Assembly (NCBI RefSeq): GCF_014490035.1
Contig: NZ_CP061008.1
Span: forward strand, 3,100,001 to 3,164,000
Origin: Achromobacter xylosoxidans
GTDB lineage: Bacteria > Pseudomonadota > Gammaproteobacteria > Burkholderiales > Burkholderiaceae_B
Length of the DNA stretch: 64,000 nucleotides
Direction: 5' to 3'
Part shown: piece after piece, positions 45,905-54,502 of the stretch
How the letters are laid out: every line of letters begins with the position of its first letter
Numbering within the stretch: the stretch's first letter is position 1
Program-made: the position numbers and the translations under genes
Notes under the pieces: model-generated
What the model saw: only the letters and a program-made list of their open reading frames with translations
Database searches by the model: none
Told to the model about the DNA's origin: nothing

Positions 45905-46870
45905 ATGCGCTTCGCATCGACCGCCGCGATGTACACCCTCAAACAGCTAGAGGCTTTCTACTGGAGTTCCCAGCTGGGCAGCTTCAGCGCGTCTTCCCGC
46001 AAATTGCACACCACCCAGTCGGCGGTCGCCAAACGGGTGGGCGAACTGGAAGCCTTCGCCGGCGCGCCGCTGTTCGAGCGCCGCGCCAAGAAGCTGATCA
46101 TGACCGCGCAGGGCCGCAAGCTGTACGAGCTGGCGCGCGAGATGCTGGACCTGAATAGCCGCATCGTGCAGAACATGGCCGATCCGGCCAGCTTCGAAGG
46201 CGTGGTGCGGCTGGGCGTGACGGAACTGGTGGGCATGACCTGGCTGGCGCGGCTGATCAGCCAGATCAGCCTGCGCTATCCGCGCGTGCAGCTGATGCCG
46301 GAGATCGACGGCGGCATCACGCTGTACGAAAGGTTGGAGCAGGATGAACTGGACCTGGCCATCATGCCCGGCCCGTTCTGGGGCTACCAATACGATTGCG
46401 TGCACCTGGGCGCGGTCACCAACGTCTGGATGGCCAGCCCGGCCCTGGACATCGATTTTTCCGCGAAGCTGACGCCGCAGGACCTGGCGCCGTATCCGGT
46501 GATTTCGCAACCCACCAATTCGGCCTTGTCGCATCTGTACGATGCCTGGTTCGCGGAACAGGGCCTGCCGGTCAAGCGCGTGCTGACCTGTAATAGTTTG
46601 GGGATGATGGCGCAGCTGACGATGCTGGGCCTGGGCATCAGCTATCTGCCGGGTGCGTATTTCGCGCCGCTGGTGGAGCGCGGCGCGCTATGCCAGCTGG
46701 ACGTGCAGCCCGACCTGCCCACGATCAATTACTACGCGGTGCACAAGAAGAACATCGTCAACCCGGTGGTGGCCCGGGTGATCGATATTGCGCGCGAGGA
46801 ATGCGCTTTCGAGGTGGCGGGGGCATTCCTGCCCCATGTGCCGCCGGCGGTCAGGCCGCCGCAGGCGTAG
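45905..46870 (+). CDS. LysR-family regulator of the aminotransferase-ABC operon
   Basis: 321 residues from ATG 45905 (AGGTGAGG six bases upstream); ATG 45929 and GTG 45893 are alternatives. Winged helix: YTLKQLEAFYWSSQLGSFS, RKLHTTQSAVAKRVGELEAF. The effector domain begins EGVVRLGVTELVGMTWLARLI. It follows the ATPase gene on the same strand by about 45 bases, so it may be co-transcribed and regulate the operon. Confidence 0.9.
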   Translation: MRFASTAAMYTLKQLEAFYWSSQLGSFSASSRKLHTTQSAVAKRVGELEAFAGAPLFERRAKKLIMTAQGRKLYELAREMLDLNSRIVQNMADPASFEGVVRLGVTELVGMTWLARLISQISLRYPRVQLMPEIDGGITLYERLEQDELDLAIMPGPFWGYQYDCVHLGAVTNVWMASPALDIDFSAKLTPQDLAPYPVISQPTNSALSHLYDAWFAEQGLPVKRVLTCNSLGMMAQLTMLGLGISYLPGAYFAPLVERGALCQLDVQPDLPTINYYAVHKKNIVNPVVARVIDIAREECAFEVAGAFLPHVPPAVRPPQA

Positions 46871-46871
46871 C

Positions 46872-46900
46872 GCGGGGCCGGCGTTGCGCCGGCCCCGCCT
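46872..46900. terminator. bidirectional hairpin between convergent genes
   Basis: GCGGGGCCGGCG and CGCCGGCCCCGC form a perfect 12-bp stem with a three-base loop, directly after the LysR stop and before the end of the convergent I78 gene. A likely terminator for both. Confidence 0.7.
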
Positions 46901-46907
46901 TTGGTCA

Positions 46908-47294
46908 TCAACCGCAGCGAATCGCGGTCATGACGTCCTTATCATCCACGATCAAATTCAAGCGCGTAGCGTTGTACTCCATCGTGACCAACTGCCCTGG
47001 ACGCAGCATGCGCGCAGTGCTGCTGCCGCTGCGGGTACGCAGGTCTTCCATCACGGACGCAGTGGCTTTCTGGCCGATCTGGGATTGCAGCGAAGATGCG
47101 TCGCAGGTCTTGCCGCCGCCCATGGACGACGAAGAACCGTAGGACGACCCGCCATAGCTGGTTCCGGCGTCAGCAGCGGACGAGGAGCTGGAGGAGCTGG
47201 ACGCTGCCGGCGCGCTGGATGAGCGCGGGGCGCCGGTGTTGGCGCACGCGGTCAGGCTGGCGACCAGCAGGAAAGGGATCAGCTTTCGGATCAT
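46908..47294 (-). CDS. lipoprotein with I78-family peptidase inhibitor domain
   Basis: 128 residues from ATG 47294 (AAGGAGCG upstream). Signal peptide with lipobox SLTAC (MIRKLIPFLLVASLTAC), a Ser/Gly-rich linker, then an I78 inhibitor domain (CDASSLQSQIGQKATASVME, RMLRPGQLVTMEYNATRLNL, ending MTAIRCG) with its two cysteines. I78 members such as Aspergillus elastase inhibitor block serine peptidases. A periplasm-facing protector against proteases is plausible. Confidence 0.88.
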   Translation of the reverse strand: MIRKLIPFLLVASLTACANTGAPRSSSAPAASSSSSSSSAADAGTSYGGSSYGSSSSMGGGKTCDASSLQSQIGQKATASVMEDLRTRSGSSTARMLRPGQLVTMEYNATRLNLIVDDKDVMTAIRCG

Positions 47295-47421
47295 GTAACG
47301 CTCCTTACAACAACACGTCTGAAAAAAGCCATGATAGACCAGCGCGGGCGCGCTGTGACCGACGCCGGGCAGGGCCGCAAGCGCCGTTCCTGAGCGCGGC
47401 TTCGATGATCCAAATTTTGCA

Positions 47422-47468
47422 TTGACACTAAAGTTTCATAAGAATATATTTCTGAAACCATAGTTTCA
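47422..47468 (+). promoter_or_regulatory. promoter and operator of the RpiR-headed cluster
   Basis: TTGACA (47422-47427) and TATATT (47445-47450) are separated by 17 bases, a near-consensus sigma70 promoter, unusual in this high-GC region. Three half-sites overlap it: GTTTCA (47433), TGAAAC (47453) and GTTTCA (47463), giving GTTTCA-N14-TGAAAC and TGAAAC-N4-GTTTCA palindromes. They fit an operator of the RpiR regulator that follows. Confidence 0.75.
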
Positions 47469-47482
47469 TAGGCGGGATCATC

Positions 47483-48331
47483 ATGACTTCGGTGTTGCAG
47501 GAGCGCATCCTCGCGCTGCAGGACAGCTTCACGGACAGCGAGCAGCGGTTGGCCAGCGTGACCCTGGAGTGCCTGGGCAATATCGCGGCCTATTCGGGCG
47601 CCGAGCTGGCGCAGAAGGCGGGCGTGTCCAAGGCGACGGCGGGGCGGTTCTTCCGGCGTCTGGGCTACGAGAACTTCAACGAGGTGCGGGCGCAGGCGCG
47701 CGACGAGGCCGACCGTGGGTCTCCGCTGTACGAGATGGCGGGCGTGCGTCCGCCGGACGCGACGGGGGATGCGTTGGCGGAGCATCTGGCCACGGACTTG
47801 CAGAACCTGGCGCAGACCTTCGAGCGCCTGGACAGCCGCGACGTGGAGCGGGCCATCGAGCTGTTCGCTGGCGCTCGCCGCATCTGCATTGCGGGCTTTC
47901 GCAATGGGCGGGTGCTGGCGCAGTACGCCTGGGCCTTGCTGACGCAGCTGCGCGACGGGGTCGCGCTGGTGCCGGGCGCGGGTTTGAACCTGGCGGAGGA
48001 TCTGGCTGATCTGGGGCCTGACGACGTGTTGCTGGTGATGGATTTCCGGCGTCGCGTCACGCTGCTCAAGCCCATTGTCGAACATGCGAACCGGGTGGGC
48101 GCGAAGGTCGTGGTGTTGACCGATCCCACCGCCACCGAATTGCCCGCGCGCTCGGACCTGGTGTTGCGATGCGTGAACAGCGGCGCGGCCGTGTTCGATT
48201 CCTACGTCGCGGCCACCAGCGTCATCAATCATCTGTGCTCGGCCCTGGCCCGGAAACTCGGGGCGGCCGCGCGCGAACGTCTGCAGAACATAGAACGCCT
48301 GCACGAACACTACGGCGACTTGCATCGCTGA
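47483..48331 (+). CDS. RpiR/MurR-family regulator (HTH plus SIS domain)
   Basis: 282 residues. HTH_6 domain at 1-77 (FTDSEQRLASVTLECLGNIA, LAQKAGVSKATAGRFFRRLG). SIS sugar-isomerase domain at about 125-255 (ARRICIAGFRNGRVLAQYAW, DDVLLVMDFRRRVTLL, VVVLTDPTATELPARSDLVL). In amino acid and ureido catabolic clusters such regulators sense a pathway intermediate. First gene of the diaminopropionate cluster, 19 bases before it. Confidence 0.92.
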   Translation: MTSVLQERILALQDSFTDSEQRLASVTLECLGNIAAYSGAELAQKAGVSKATAGRFFRRLGYENFNEVRAQARDEADRGSPLYEMAGVRPPDATGDALAEHLATDLQNLAQTFERLDSRDVERAIELFAGARRICIAGFRNGRVLAQYAWALLTQLRDGVALVPGAGLNLAEDLADLGPDDVLLVMDFRRRVTLLKPIVEHANRVGAKVVVLTDPTATELPARSDLVLRCVNSGAAVFDSYVAATSVINHLCSALARKLGAAARERLQNIERLHEHYGDLHR

Positions 48332-48350
48332 ATTCCAAGAGGAGACTGAC

Positions 48351-49598
48351 TTGAACCATCCCATTCCGAACGTCCGGCTACAGTACGCGCCCAATCCGGC
48401 CTTCGAATCCGCCGCGCCTTACGGCCAACGGCAGCTGGACGTGCTGGGCGGCCAGGCCTATGCGCAGGCCGAGGCGCAGATCCGCCGCTGGCCCGGCTAT
48501 CAGCCTACGCCGCTGCGCGATCTGTCGGGCCTGGCGCGCGCCGTGGGCGTGGCGGGCATCCGGTACAAGGACGAGGGCGGCCGCTTCGGGCTGGGCAGCT
48601 TCAAGGCCCTGGGCGGTGCCTATGCCGTCAGCCGCCAATTGCTGCGGGAATTGGCGGTCAAGCTGGGGCGCGACGATCTGTCGGTGGACGACTTGCTGTC
48701 CGGCCGCTACCGGGAGCTGACGCAGGCCATGACGGTGACCTGCGCGACAGACGGCAACCACGGCCGTTCGGTGGCCTGGGGCGCGCAACGCTTCGGTTGC
48801 CAGTGCGTGATCTACATCCACGCGACGGTCAGCGAAGGCCGCAAGCGGGCGATCGAGCAATACGGCGCGCAGGTCGTGCGTACGCCGGGGAACTACGACG
48901 ACTCGGTGCGCCAGGCGGCGCAAGACGCGGCGCGGCTGGGGCGATATGTGGTCTCGGATACGTCGTATCCCGGCTATATGGAGGTGCCCAAGGACGTGAT
49001 GCAGGGGTACGCCGTGATGGCGGACGAGGCCTTGCGCCAGTTGCGCGAGGCGGGCGATGGCGAATTGCCGACGCACGTGTTCCTGCAGGGCGGCGTGGGC
49101 GGGCTGGCTGCCGCGGTCTGCGCGCATTTCTGGGAGCAACTGGGCGAGCGCCGTCCGCGTTTCATCGTGGTTGAGCCGGACAAGGCGGCCTGCCTGTACG
49201 AGAGCGCCCGCGCCGGCAAGCCGGTGGCGGTGCACGGCGATCTGGATACCGTAATGGCCGGGCTGGCCTGCGGGGAAGTGTCGCTGCTGGCGTGGGAGGT
49301 GCTGCATCCCGGTGCGCAGGCTTTCCTGACGGTTGACGACGAGGCGGCGCTGGAGACGGTGCGTTTGCTGGCAAGCGGCAAGTATGGCGACGCGCCCATC
49401 GTCGCGGGCGAGTCGGCCGTGGCGGGGCTGACCGGCTGCCTGGCGGCGCTGGCCGATCCGGCGGTGCGCGATGCGCTGGGCCTGGACGCTGACAGCCGCG
49501 TGCTGGTGTTCGGCAGCGAAGGGGCGACCGACCCGGAACTGTATCAACGCATCGTCGGCCGGAGCGCCGCCGAAGTCGAAGCCGAGGCCATGGCATGA
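48351..49598 (+). CDS. dpaL: 2,3-diaminopropionate ammonia-lyase (YgeX/DpaL type)
   Basis: 415 residues from TTG 48351, which has AAGAGGAG at good spacing; no ATG competes. Fold type II PLP enzyme: Lys85 in GRFGLGSFKALGGAYAV binds the cofactor, with TCATDGNHGRSVAWGA (Asp134) and VVSDTSYPGYMEVPKD (Asp203) matching the acid residues used by DpaL on D- and L-substrates. It converts 2,3-diaminopropionate to pyruvate and two ammonia. Its stop overlaps the next start by four bases. Confidence 0.9.
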   Translation: MNHPIPNVRLQYAPNPAFESAAPYGQRQLDVLGGQAYAQAEAQIRRWPGYQPTPLRDLSGLARAVGVAGIRYKDEGGRFGLGSFKALGGAYAVSRQLLRELAVKLGRDDLSVDDLLSGRYRELTQAMTVTCATDGNHGRSVAWGAQRFGCQCVIYIHATVSEGRKRAIEQYGAQVVRTPGNYDDSVRQAAQDAARLGRYVVSDTSYPGYMEVPKDVMQGYAVMADEALRQLREAGDGELPTHVFLQGGVGGLAAAVCAHFWEQLGERRPRFIVVEPDKAACLYESARAGKPVAVHGDLDTVMAGLACGEVSLLAWEVLHPGAQAFLTVDDEAALETVRLLASGKYGDAPIVAGESAVAGLTGCLAALADPAVRDALGLDADSRVLVFGSEGATDPELYQRIVGRSAAEVEAEAMA

Positions 49599-50851
49599 CT
49601 GGCGTCACGCTTGAGACCGGCCGCGAGGCCGTGCGGATCGATGGCGCCCGCCTGTTGCGCCGCATTGCCGATCTGGCGCAGGTCGGCGCCATTGAGGGCG
49701 GCGGCGTGTGCCGTCTGGCGCTGACGGACGCGGACCGGCAGGGACGCGACCTGGTGGTGCAGTGGATGCGCGAACTGGGCCTGGCCGTGACGGTGGACGG
49801 CATCGGCAATGTGGTGGGCCTGCGGGCCGGGCGCAAGGCCGGTCCGCCCGTGATGACGGGGTCGCACATCGACACGGTGCGCACCGGCGGTCGCTATGAC
49901 GGCAACCTGGGGGTGCTGGCGGGGCTGGAAGTGGTGGCGGCGTTGAACGACGCGGGCGTGGTCACTGAAAGGCCGATAGCGGTGGCGTTCTTCACCAACG
50001 AGGAAGGCGCGCGCTTTGCGCCGGACATGATGGGCAGCCTGGTGTTCCAGGGCGACCTAGCGCTGGAGGACGCGCTGGCCACGGTCGGCATAGACGGCAC
50101 CTCGGTGGGCGAGAACCTGGCCCGCATCGGCTATGCCGGGACGGCCCCGGTAGGCAATAACCAGGTGCATGCCTTTGTTGAACTGCATGTGGAGCAGGGG
50201 CCGGTGCTGGAACATGAGGGCTACACCATCGGCGCAGTGACGGGCGTGCAGGGCATCCACTGGATCGAGTTCACCGTGCGCGGGGTGTCCAACCATGCCG
50301 GCACCACGCCGATGGCGTTGCGCCATGACGCCGGCATCGTGGCGGCGCGCATCGCGTGCTTTGCGCGGGATCTGACCGTCGAGTTGGGGGCGGGCCAGTT
50401 GGCGACTGTGGGGCAGGTGAATCTGTTTCCCAACCTGATCAACGTCATCCCCAACCGCGCGACCTTCACGCTGGACCTGCGCAACACCGACGGCGCGGCC
50501 TTGCAGGAGGCGATTGCACGCTGCATGACGTATGCGGCGCAGGTTGCCGCGGATGAAGGGGTGGAGCTGAGCCATCGGGTGCTGGCCGATTTTGCGCCGG
50601 TGGCGTTCGACGAGGCCATCGTCGGCCGGGTCGAGGACATCGCGCGCAGCCGCGGGCACCGCGTGCGGCGGCTGCCCAGCGGCGCCGGGCACGATGCCCA
50701 GATGCTGGCGCGCATGTGCCCGACGGGCATGGTGTTCGTGCCCAGCGTGGGCGGGCTGTCGCACAACGTCGCCGAATTCACGCAGGACCAGGATATCGAG
50801 GCGGGCGCCGGCGTGTTGCTGGAACTGATGCTCGAACTCGCAGAACAATGA
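49595..50851 (+). CDS. M20-family N-carbamoyl amino acid amidohydrolase (HyuC/AllC type)
   Basis: 418 residues. Motifs: MTGSHIDTVRTGGRYDGNLGV (metal ligands), FFTNEEGARFAPDMMGS (Glu pair), VEQGPVLEHEG, dimerisation segment GVSNHAGTTPMALRHDAG, and late His in GLSHNVAEFT. The family includes L-N-carbamoylase, allantoate amidohydrolase and beta-ureidopropionase, all cutting a ureido group to CO2 and ammonia. Coupled to the ammonia-lyase gene, it likely de-carbamoylates a ureido form of diaminopropionate. Confidence 0.9.
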   Translation: MTGVTLETGREAVRIDGARLLRRIADLAQVGAIEGGGVCRLALTDADRQGRDLVVQWMRELGLAVTVDGIGNVVGLRAGRKAGPPVMTGSHIDTVRTGGRYDGNLGVLAGLEVVAALNDAGVVTERPIAVAFFTNEEGARFAPDMMGSLVFQGDLALEDALATVGIDGTSVGENLARIGYAGTAPVGNNQVHAFVELHVEQGPVLEHEGYTIGAVTGVQGIHWIEFTVRGVSNHAGTTPMALRHDAGIVAARIACFARDLTVELGAGQLATVGQVNLFPNLINVIPNRATFTLDLRNTDGAALQEAIARCMTYAAQVAADEGVELSHRVLADFAPVAFDEAIVGRVEDIARSRGHRVRRLPSGAGHDAQMLARMCPTGMVFVPSVGGLSHNVAEFTQDQDIEAGAGVLLELMLELAEQ

Positions 50852-50869
50852 AACCGTAGGAGACTGAAC

Positions 50870-51823
50870 ATGTCACGCATCATCAATGTCGCGGCCGCGC
50901 AGCTGGGGCCGATCCAGCGCAGCGACACGCGTCGCGACGTCGTCGAGCGCCTGCTCGCGCATCTGCGCCAGGCCCATGCCATGGGCTGCCAGCTGGTGGT
51001 TTTCCCGGAGCTGGCGCTGACGACTTTCTTTCCGCGCTGGTACATGGAAGATCCGGCCGAGATCGACGCGTTCTATGAAAGCGAGATGCCCGGTCCGCAG
51101 ACCCGGGTGCTGTTCGAGACCGCGCGCAAGCTTGGCATAGGCTTTTACCTGGGCTATGCGGAGCTGGCGTTGGAGCAGGGCGTCAAGCGCCGCTTCAACA
51201 CGTCGATCCTGGTGAACCAGAACGGCGACATCATCGGCAAGTACCGCAAGGTGCATTTGCCCGGGCATGCCGAGCACGAGCCGTGGCGCGCTTTCCAGCA
51301 CCTGGAAAAGCACTACTTCGAGCCGGGTGACTCGTTCGACGTCTGGCGCGGCTTTGGCGGCGTGATGGGCATGGCCTTGTGCAATGACCGCCGCTGGTCC
51401 GAGACCTATCGGGTCATGGGCTTGCAAGGCGCGGAAATGATCCTGCTGGGCTACAACACGCCGGTGCACAACCCGCCGGCGCCCGAGCACGACGACCTGT
51501 CCATGTTCCACAACCATCTGGTGATGCAGGCGGGCGCCTATCAGAACGGTACCTGGGTGGTGGGCGTGGCCAAGGCCGGCAAGGAAGAGGGCTGCGAGAT
51601 GATAGGCGGCAGCTGCATCATCGCGCCGTCGGGCGAGATCGTCGCCGCCTGCTCGACCAAGGGCGATGAGCTGGCGATCGCGCGCTGCGACCTGGATCTG
51701 TGCCTGTCCTACAAGAGCACGACTTTCAATTTCGACCGCCACCGGCGTCCCGAGGCTTACGGCCTGATCACGGAACGCAGAGGTGCGGTGGAACCAGCGC
51801 CGGAGGCGGCGGTAACCGCCTGA
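50870..51823 (+). CDS. N-carbamoyl-D-amino acid hydrolase (nitrilase superfamily)
   Basis: 317 residues. Closely resembles the Agrobacterium D-carbamoylase over its whole length, with catalytic triad Glu47 (VFPELALTTFFPRWY), Lys127 (GKYRKVHLPGH) and Cys171 (GMALCNDRRWSETYRVMG). The substrate-binding PGHAEHEPWRAFQHLEKHYF and YNTPVHNPP segments are conserved. It hydrolyses N-carbamoyl amino acids to the amino acid, CO2 and ammonia. It is the second, unrelated ureido-hydrolase in this cluster. Confidence 0.93.
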   Translation: MSRIINVAAAQLGPIQRSDTRRDVVERLLAHLRQAHAMGCQLVVFPELALTTFFPRWYMEDPAEIDAFYESEMPGPQTRVLFETARKLGIGFYLGYAELALEQGVKRRFNTSILVNQNGDIIGKYRKVHLPGHAEHEPWRAFQHLEKHYFEPGDSFDVWRGFGGVMGMALCNDRRWSETYRVMGLQGAEMILLGYNTPVHNPPAPEHDDLSMFHNHLVMQAGAYQNGTWVVGVAKAGKEEGCEMIGGSCIIAPSGEIVAACSTKGDELAIARCDLDLCLSYKSTTFNFDRHRRPEAYGLITERRGAVEPAPEAAVTA

Positions 51824-51840
51824 CCTGCGGCGTGGCCAGC

Positions 51841-51864
51841 GCGGACGGTCGATAGACCGTCCGC
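51841..51864. terminator. hairpin between carbamoylase and transporter genes
   Basis: GCGGACGGTC and GACCGTCCGC form a perfect 10-bp stem with loop GATA, 17 bases after the carbamoylase stop. No T tract. It may be a partial terminator or mRNA stabiliser within the cluster. Confidence 0.6.
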
Positions 51865-51970
51865 ATAACCGGCCCGGACGTTCCCTTCCCATAAAAAACA
51901 GCATGCGGGCGCCCCGAGCGCCTGCAGGGGAGCGTTCGGCCTAAAAAAACACAGACCCCAAGGTGAAAAT

Positions 51971-53302
51971 ATGGACCAGTCAGTCGAGAGCATTGCGGCG
52001 CCTCCGGTTGCCGCAGACAAGGATCCCCTGGCGGCGCGGGATGATGCGCTGTATCGGAAGGTGGCGTGGCGGCTGCTGCCGTTCTTGATGGTGTGCTACA
52101 TCGCGGCGTTCCTGGATCGCGTGAACGTCGGCTTTGCCAAGCTGCAGATGCTGGACGATCTGAAGTTCAGCGAAACGGTGTACGGCCTGGGCGCGGGCAT
52201 TTTCTTCATCGGCTATTTCCTGTTCGAGGTGCCGAGCAATGTGCTGATGCACCGCATCGGCGCGAAGAAGACGCTGGCGCGCATCATGATCCTGTGGGGC
52301 ATCATCTCGGCCGCCATGGCCCTGACGCAGACGCCGACGCAGTTCTACATCCTGCGCTTCCTGCTGGGGGCGGCCGAGGCCGGGTTCTATCCCGGCATCA
52401 TCCTGTACCTGACCTATTGGTTTCCGTCGAACCGGCGCGGGCAGATCGTGGCGGTGTTCATGACGGCGGTGCCGTTTGCCGGCATCCTGGGCGGGCCGCT
52501 GTCGGGCTGGGTGATGGAGGCGTTCCATGACACGCACGGCATGGCCGGCTGGCAGTGGATGTTCATCATCGAGGCGATTCCCTCGGTGCTGCTGGGCCTG
52601 GCGGTGTTCTGGTACCTGGATGACCGCATCGACGACGCGCGCTGGCTGTCGCCCGCGGAGAAGTCGCGGCTGGGCCAGAACCTGCAGAGCGAGAAGACCG
52701 CCAAGACCGAGCACGTGTCCATGCTGACCTTGCTCAAGGACAGGCGCGTCGTGCATATGGCGCTGATCTGCTATTGCACGGTGTCCAGCTTGTCGGGCCT
52801 GGCGTTCTGGATTCCGTCGGTGATCCGTTCCACTGGCGTGGTGTCGCTGCTGGACATCGGCCTGTTGACGGCGGTGCCGAACGTCTGCGCGGTGATCTCG
52901 ATGGTGCTGGTGTGCCGCCATTCGGACGCGGTGCGGGAGCGCCGCTGGCACATGATCGTGCCGTTTCTGGTGGGCGGGACGGGCCTGGCGCTGAGCACGC
53001 TGTTCAGCCATAACCCGATGCTGGCCGTGGCCATGCTGTCGGTGGCGGCCGCCGGCTGCATGGTGTGCTCGCCCTTGTTCTGGAGCCTGCCGACGGCGTT
53101 CCTGGAAGGCAAGAGCGCGGCGGCGGGCATAGCCGGGATCAATTCCTTCGCCGGCTTGGCGGCCTTTGTCAGCCCGTATGCGATCGGCTGGATCAAGGAC
53201 CTGACCGGCTCGACGGATTGGGGCATGTACTTCCTGGCCAGCTTCACGCTGATCGGGGCGGTGCTGGTGTACCGCGTGCCGAAGAGCCTGGTCAACCGCT
53301 AG
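51971..53302 (+). CDS. MFS transporter, anion:cation symporter (ACS) family
   Basis: 443 residues, about 12 helices. ACS features: RLLPFLMVCYIAAFLDRVNVGFA at helix 1, YFLFEVPSNVLMHRIGAKKTLARIM, and RFLLGAAEAGFYPGIILYLTYWFP. Relatives (phthalate, tartrate, hexuronate, allantoate permeases) import organic anions. Lying between the ureido hydrolases and the YgeY-type gene on the same strand, it is the likely importer of the cluster's substrate. Confidence 0.92.
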   Translation: MDQSVESIAAPPVAADKDPLAARDDALYRKVAWRLLPFLMVCYIAAFLDRVNVGFAKLQMLDDLKFSETVYGLGAGIFFIGYFLFEVPSNVLMHRIGAKKTLARIMILWGIISAAMALTQTPTQFYILRFLLGAAEAGFYPGIILYLTYWFPSNRRGQIVAVFMTAVPFAGILGGPLSGWVMEAFHDTHGMAGWQWMFIIEAIPSVLLGLAVFWYLDDRIDDARWLSPAEKSRLGQNLQSEKTAKTEHVSMLTLLKDRRVVHMALICYCTVSSLSGLAFWIPSVIRSTGVVSLLDIGLLTAVPNVCAVISMVLVCRHSDAVRERRWHMIVPFLVGGTGLALSTLFSHNPMLAVAMLSVAAAGCMVCSPLFWSLPTAFLEGKSAAAGIAGINSFAGLAAFVSPYAIGWIKDLTGSTDWGMYFLASFTLIGAVLVYRVPKSLVNR

Positions 53303-53318
53303 GCGGCTTCTCTACATC

Positions 53319-53339
53319 GGCGGGCGCGCCGCGCCCGCC
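53319..53339. terminator. hairpin between transporter and YgeY-type gene
   Basis: GGCGGGCGC and GCGCCCGCC pair as a 9-bp stem with a three-base loop, 17 bases after the transporter stop and 15 before the next start. No T tract. Confidence 0.55.
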
Positions 53340-53353
53340 ACTTTCAGACAGGA

Positions 53354-54502
53354 ATGATGATGACTCTGGACGTAGTTGCGTTGACCCAGGCCATGGTGCG
53401 TATTCCCAGCCTTTCCGGCAAGGAAGGCGAGATGGCGGCGCTAATGGCCGCGACGATGCGCGAGGCGGGTTTCAGTTCGGTCACGACCGATGGCAATGGC
53501 TCGGTGCTGGGGCTGATCGGCCCCGCGGACGCGGACGTGGCCTTGCTGTTCGACGGACACATGGACGTGGTGCCGGTGGCGGGCGACTGGCGCTTCGATC
53601 CGTTCGGCGCCGAGATCCGGGATGGCCGGCTGTATGGGCGCGGCAGCACCGACATGAAGGGCGGCATCGCCGCGGCGATCTGCGGCGTGGCGGAGGCGGC
53701 GCGGGACGGCTTGAAGCGCCGCGTGGCGGTGTCGGCCAGCGTGCTGGAGGAAGTCATCGAAGGGCATGCGCTGGCTTCGGTGCTGGACATCTGCACGCCG
53801 CAGGCGGTCGTCATCTGCGAGCCCTCCAAGCTGCAGATCAAGGCCGGCCAGAAGGGGCGGGTGGAACTGCTGCTGACTTTCCACGGCAAGCCGGCGCACG
53901 CGGCGACGCCGCATATCGGTGTCAATCCCCTGCATGCGGCGGGCCGGGCGCTGAACGCGCTGGAGAGCCTGTCGCTGCCGCATGACGAGGTGCTGGGCCA
54001 GGCGCTGCTGGTGCCGACGGACATCGTGTCGCATCCTTATCCATCGATCTCCATGATTCCGATTTCGACGACGATACGCTTTGACCGGCGCACCGTGTCG
54101 GGCGAACGCCTGGAGGATGTGCTGGCGCAGATCCGCGCGCATCTGGCGGCCCATGGCTTGTCCGATTTCACCCTGCAGGTCAGCGAGGATCAAGTGGCGA
54201 CCTATACCGGGCAGCACGCCACGCCGCCGCGCTGGTTGCCGGGTTGGCGTTGCGATGCGGAGGCCGGGTTATTGCAGGCTGCGCGCGCGGCCGTCAGCGC
54301 CAGCGGCCGGGATCCGGTGGTGGGCAGTTGGGCGTTCTGCACCAATGGCTCGGAATCGGCGGGACGCCGCGGCATTCCGACGATAGGGTTGGGGCCGGGC
54401 AACGAGGAAGATGCGCACACGATCGACGAGTCCATCGCGCTGGAGCAGTTGGAAGGCGCGCGCGACATCTACCGGAATCTGGTGCGCGCCGTCTGCGGTT
54501 AG
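53354..54502 (+). CDS. M20 hydrolase of the YgeY type
   Basis: 382 residues (starts at 53354, 53357 or 53360 are all ATG). M20 motifs: LFDGHMDVVPVAGDW, YGRGSTDMKGGIAA, SASVLEEVIEGHA (Glu pair), and GKPAHAATPHIGVNPLHA. The C-terminal GSWAFCTNGSESAGRRGIP and IGLGPGNEEDAHTIDE match, from memory, the WxFxTNG and GPGxExxAH regions of E. coli YgeY. In E. coli ygeY is next to ygeX (diaminopropionate ammonia-lyase); the same pairing occurs here. Exact reaction not established. Confidence 0.85.
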   Translation: MMMTLDVVALTQAMVRIPSLSGKEGEMAALMAATMREAGFSSVTTDGNGSVLGLIGPADADVALLFDGHMDVVPVAGDWRFDPFGAEIRDGRLYGRGSTDMKGGIAAAICGVAEAARDGLKRRVAVSASVLEEVIEGHALASVLDICTPQAVVICEPSKLQIKAGQKGRVELLLTFHGKPAHAATPHIGVNPLHAAGRALNALESLSLPHDEVLGQALLVPTDIVSHPYPSISMIPISTTIRFDRRTVSGERLEDVLAQIRAHLAAHGLSDFTLQVSEDQVATYTGQHATPPRWLPGWRCDAEAGLLQAARAAVSASGRDPVVGSWAFCTNGSESAGRRGIPTIGLGPGNEEDAHTIDESIALEQLEGARDIYRNLVRAVCG

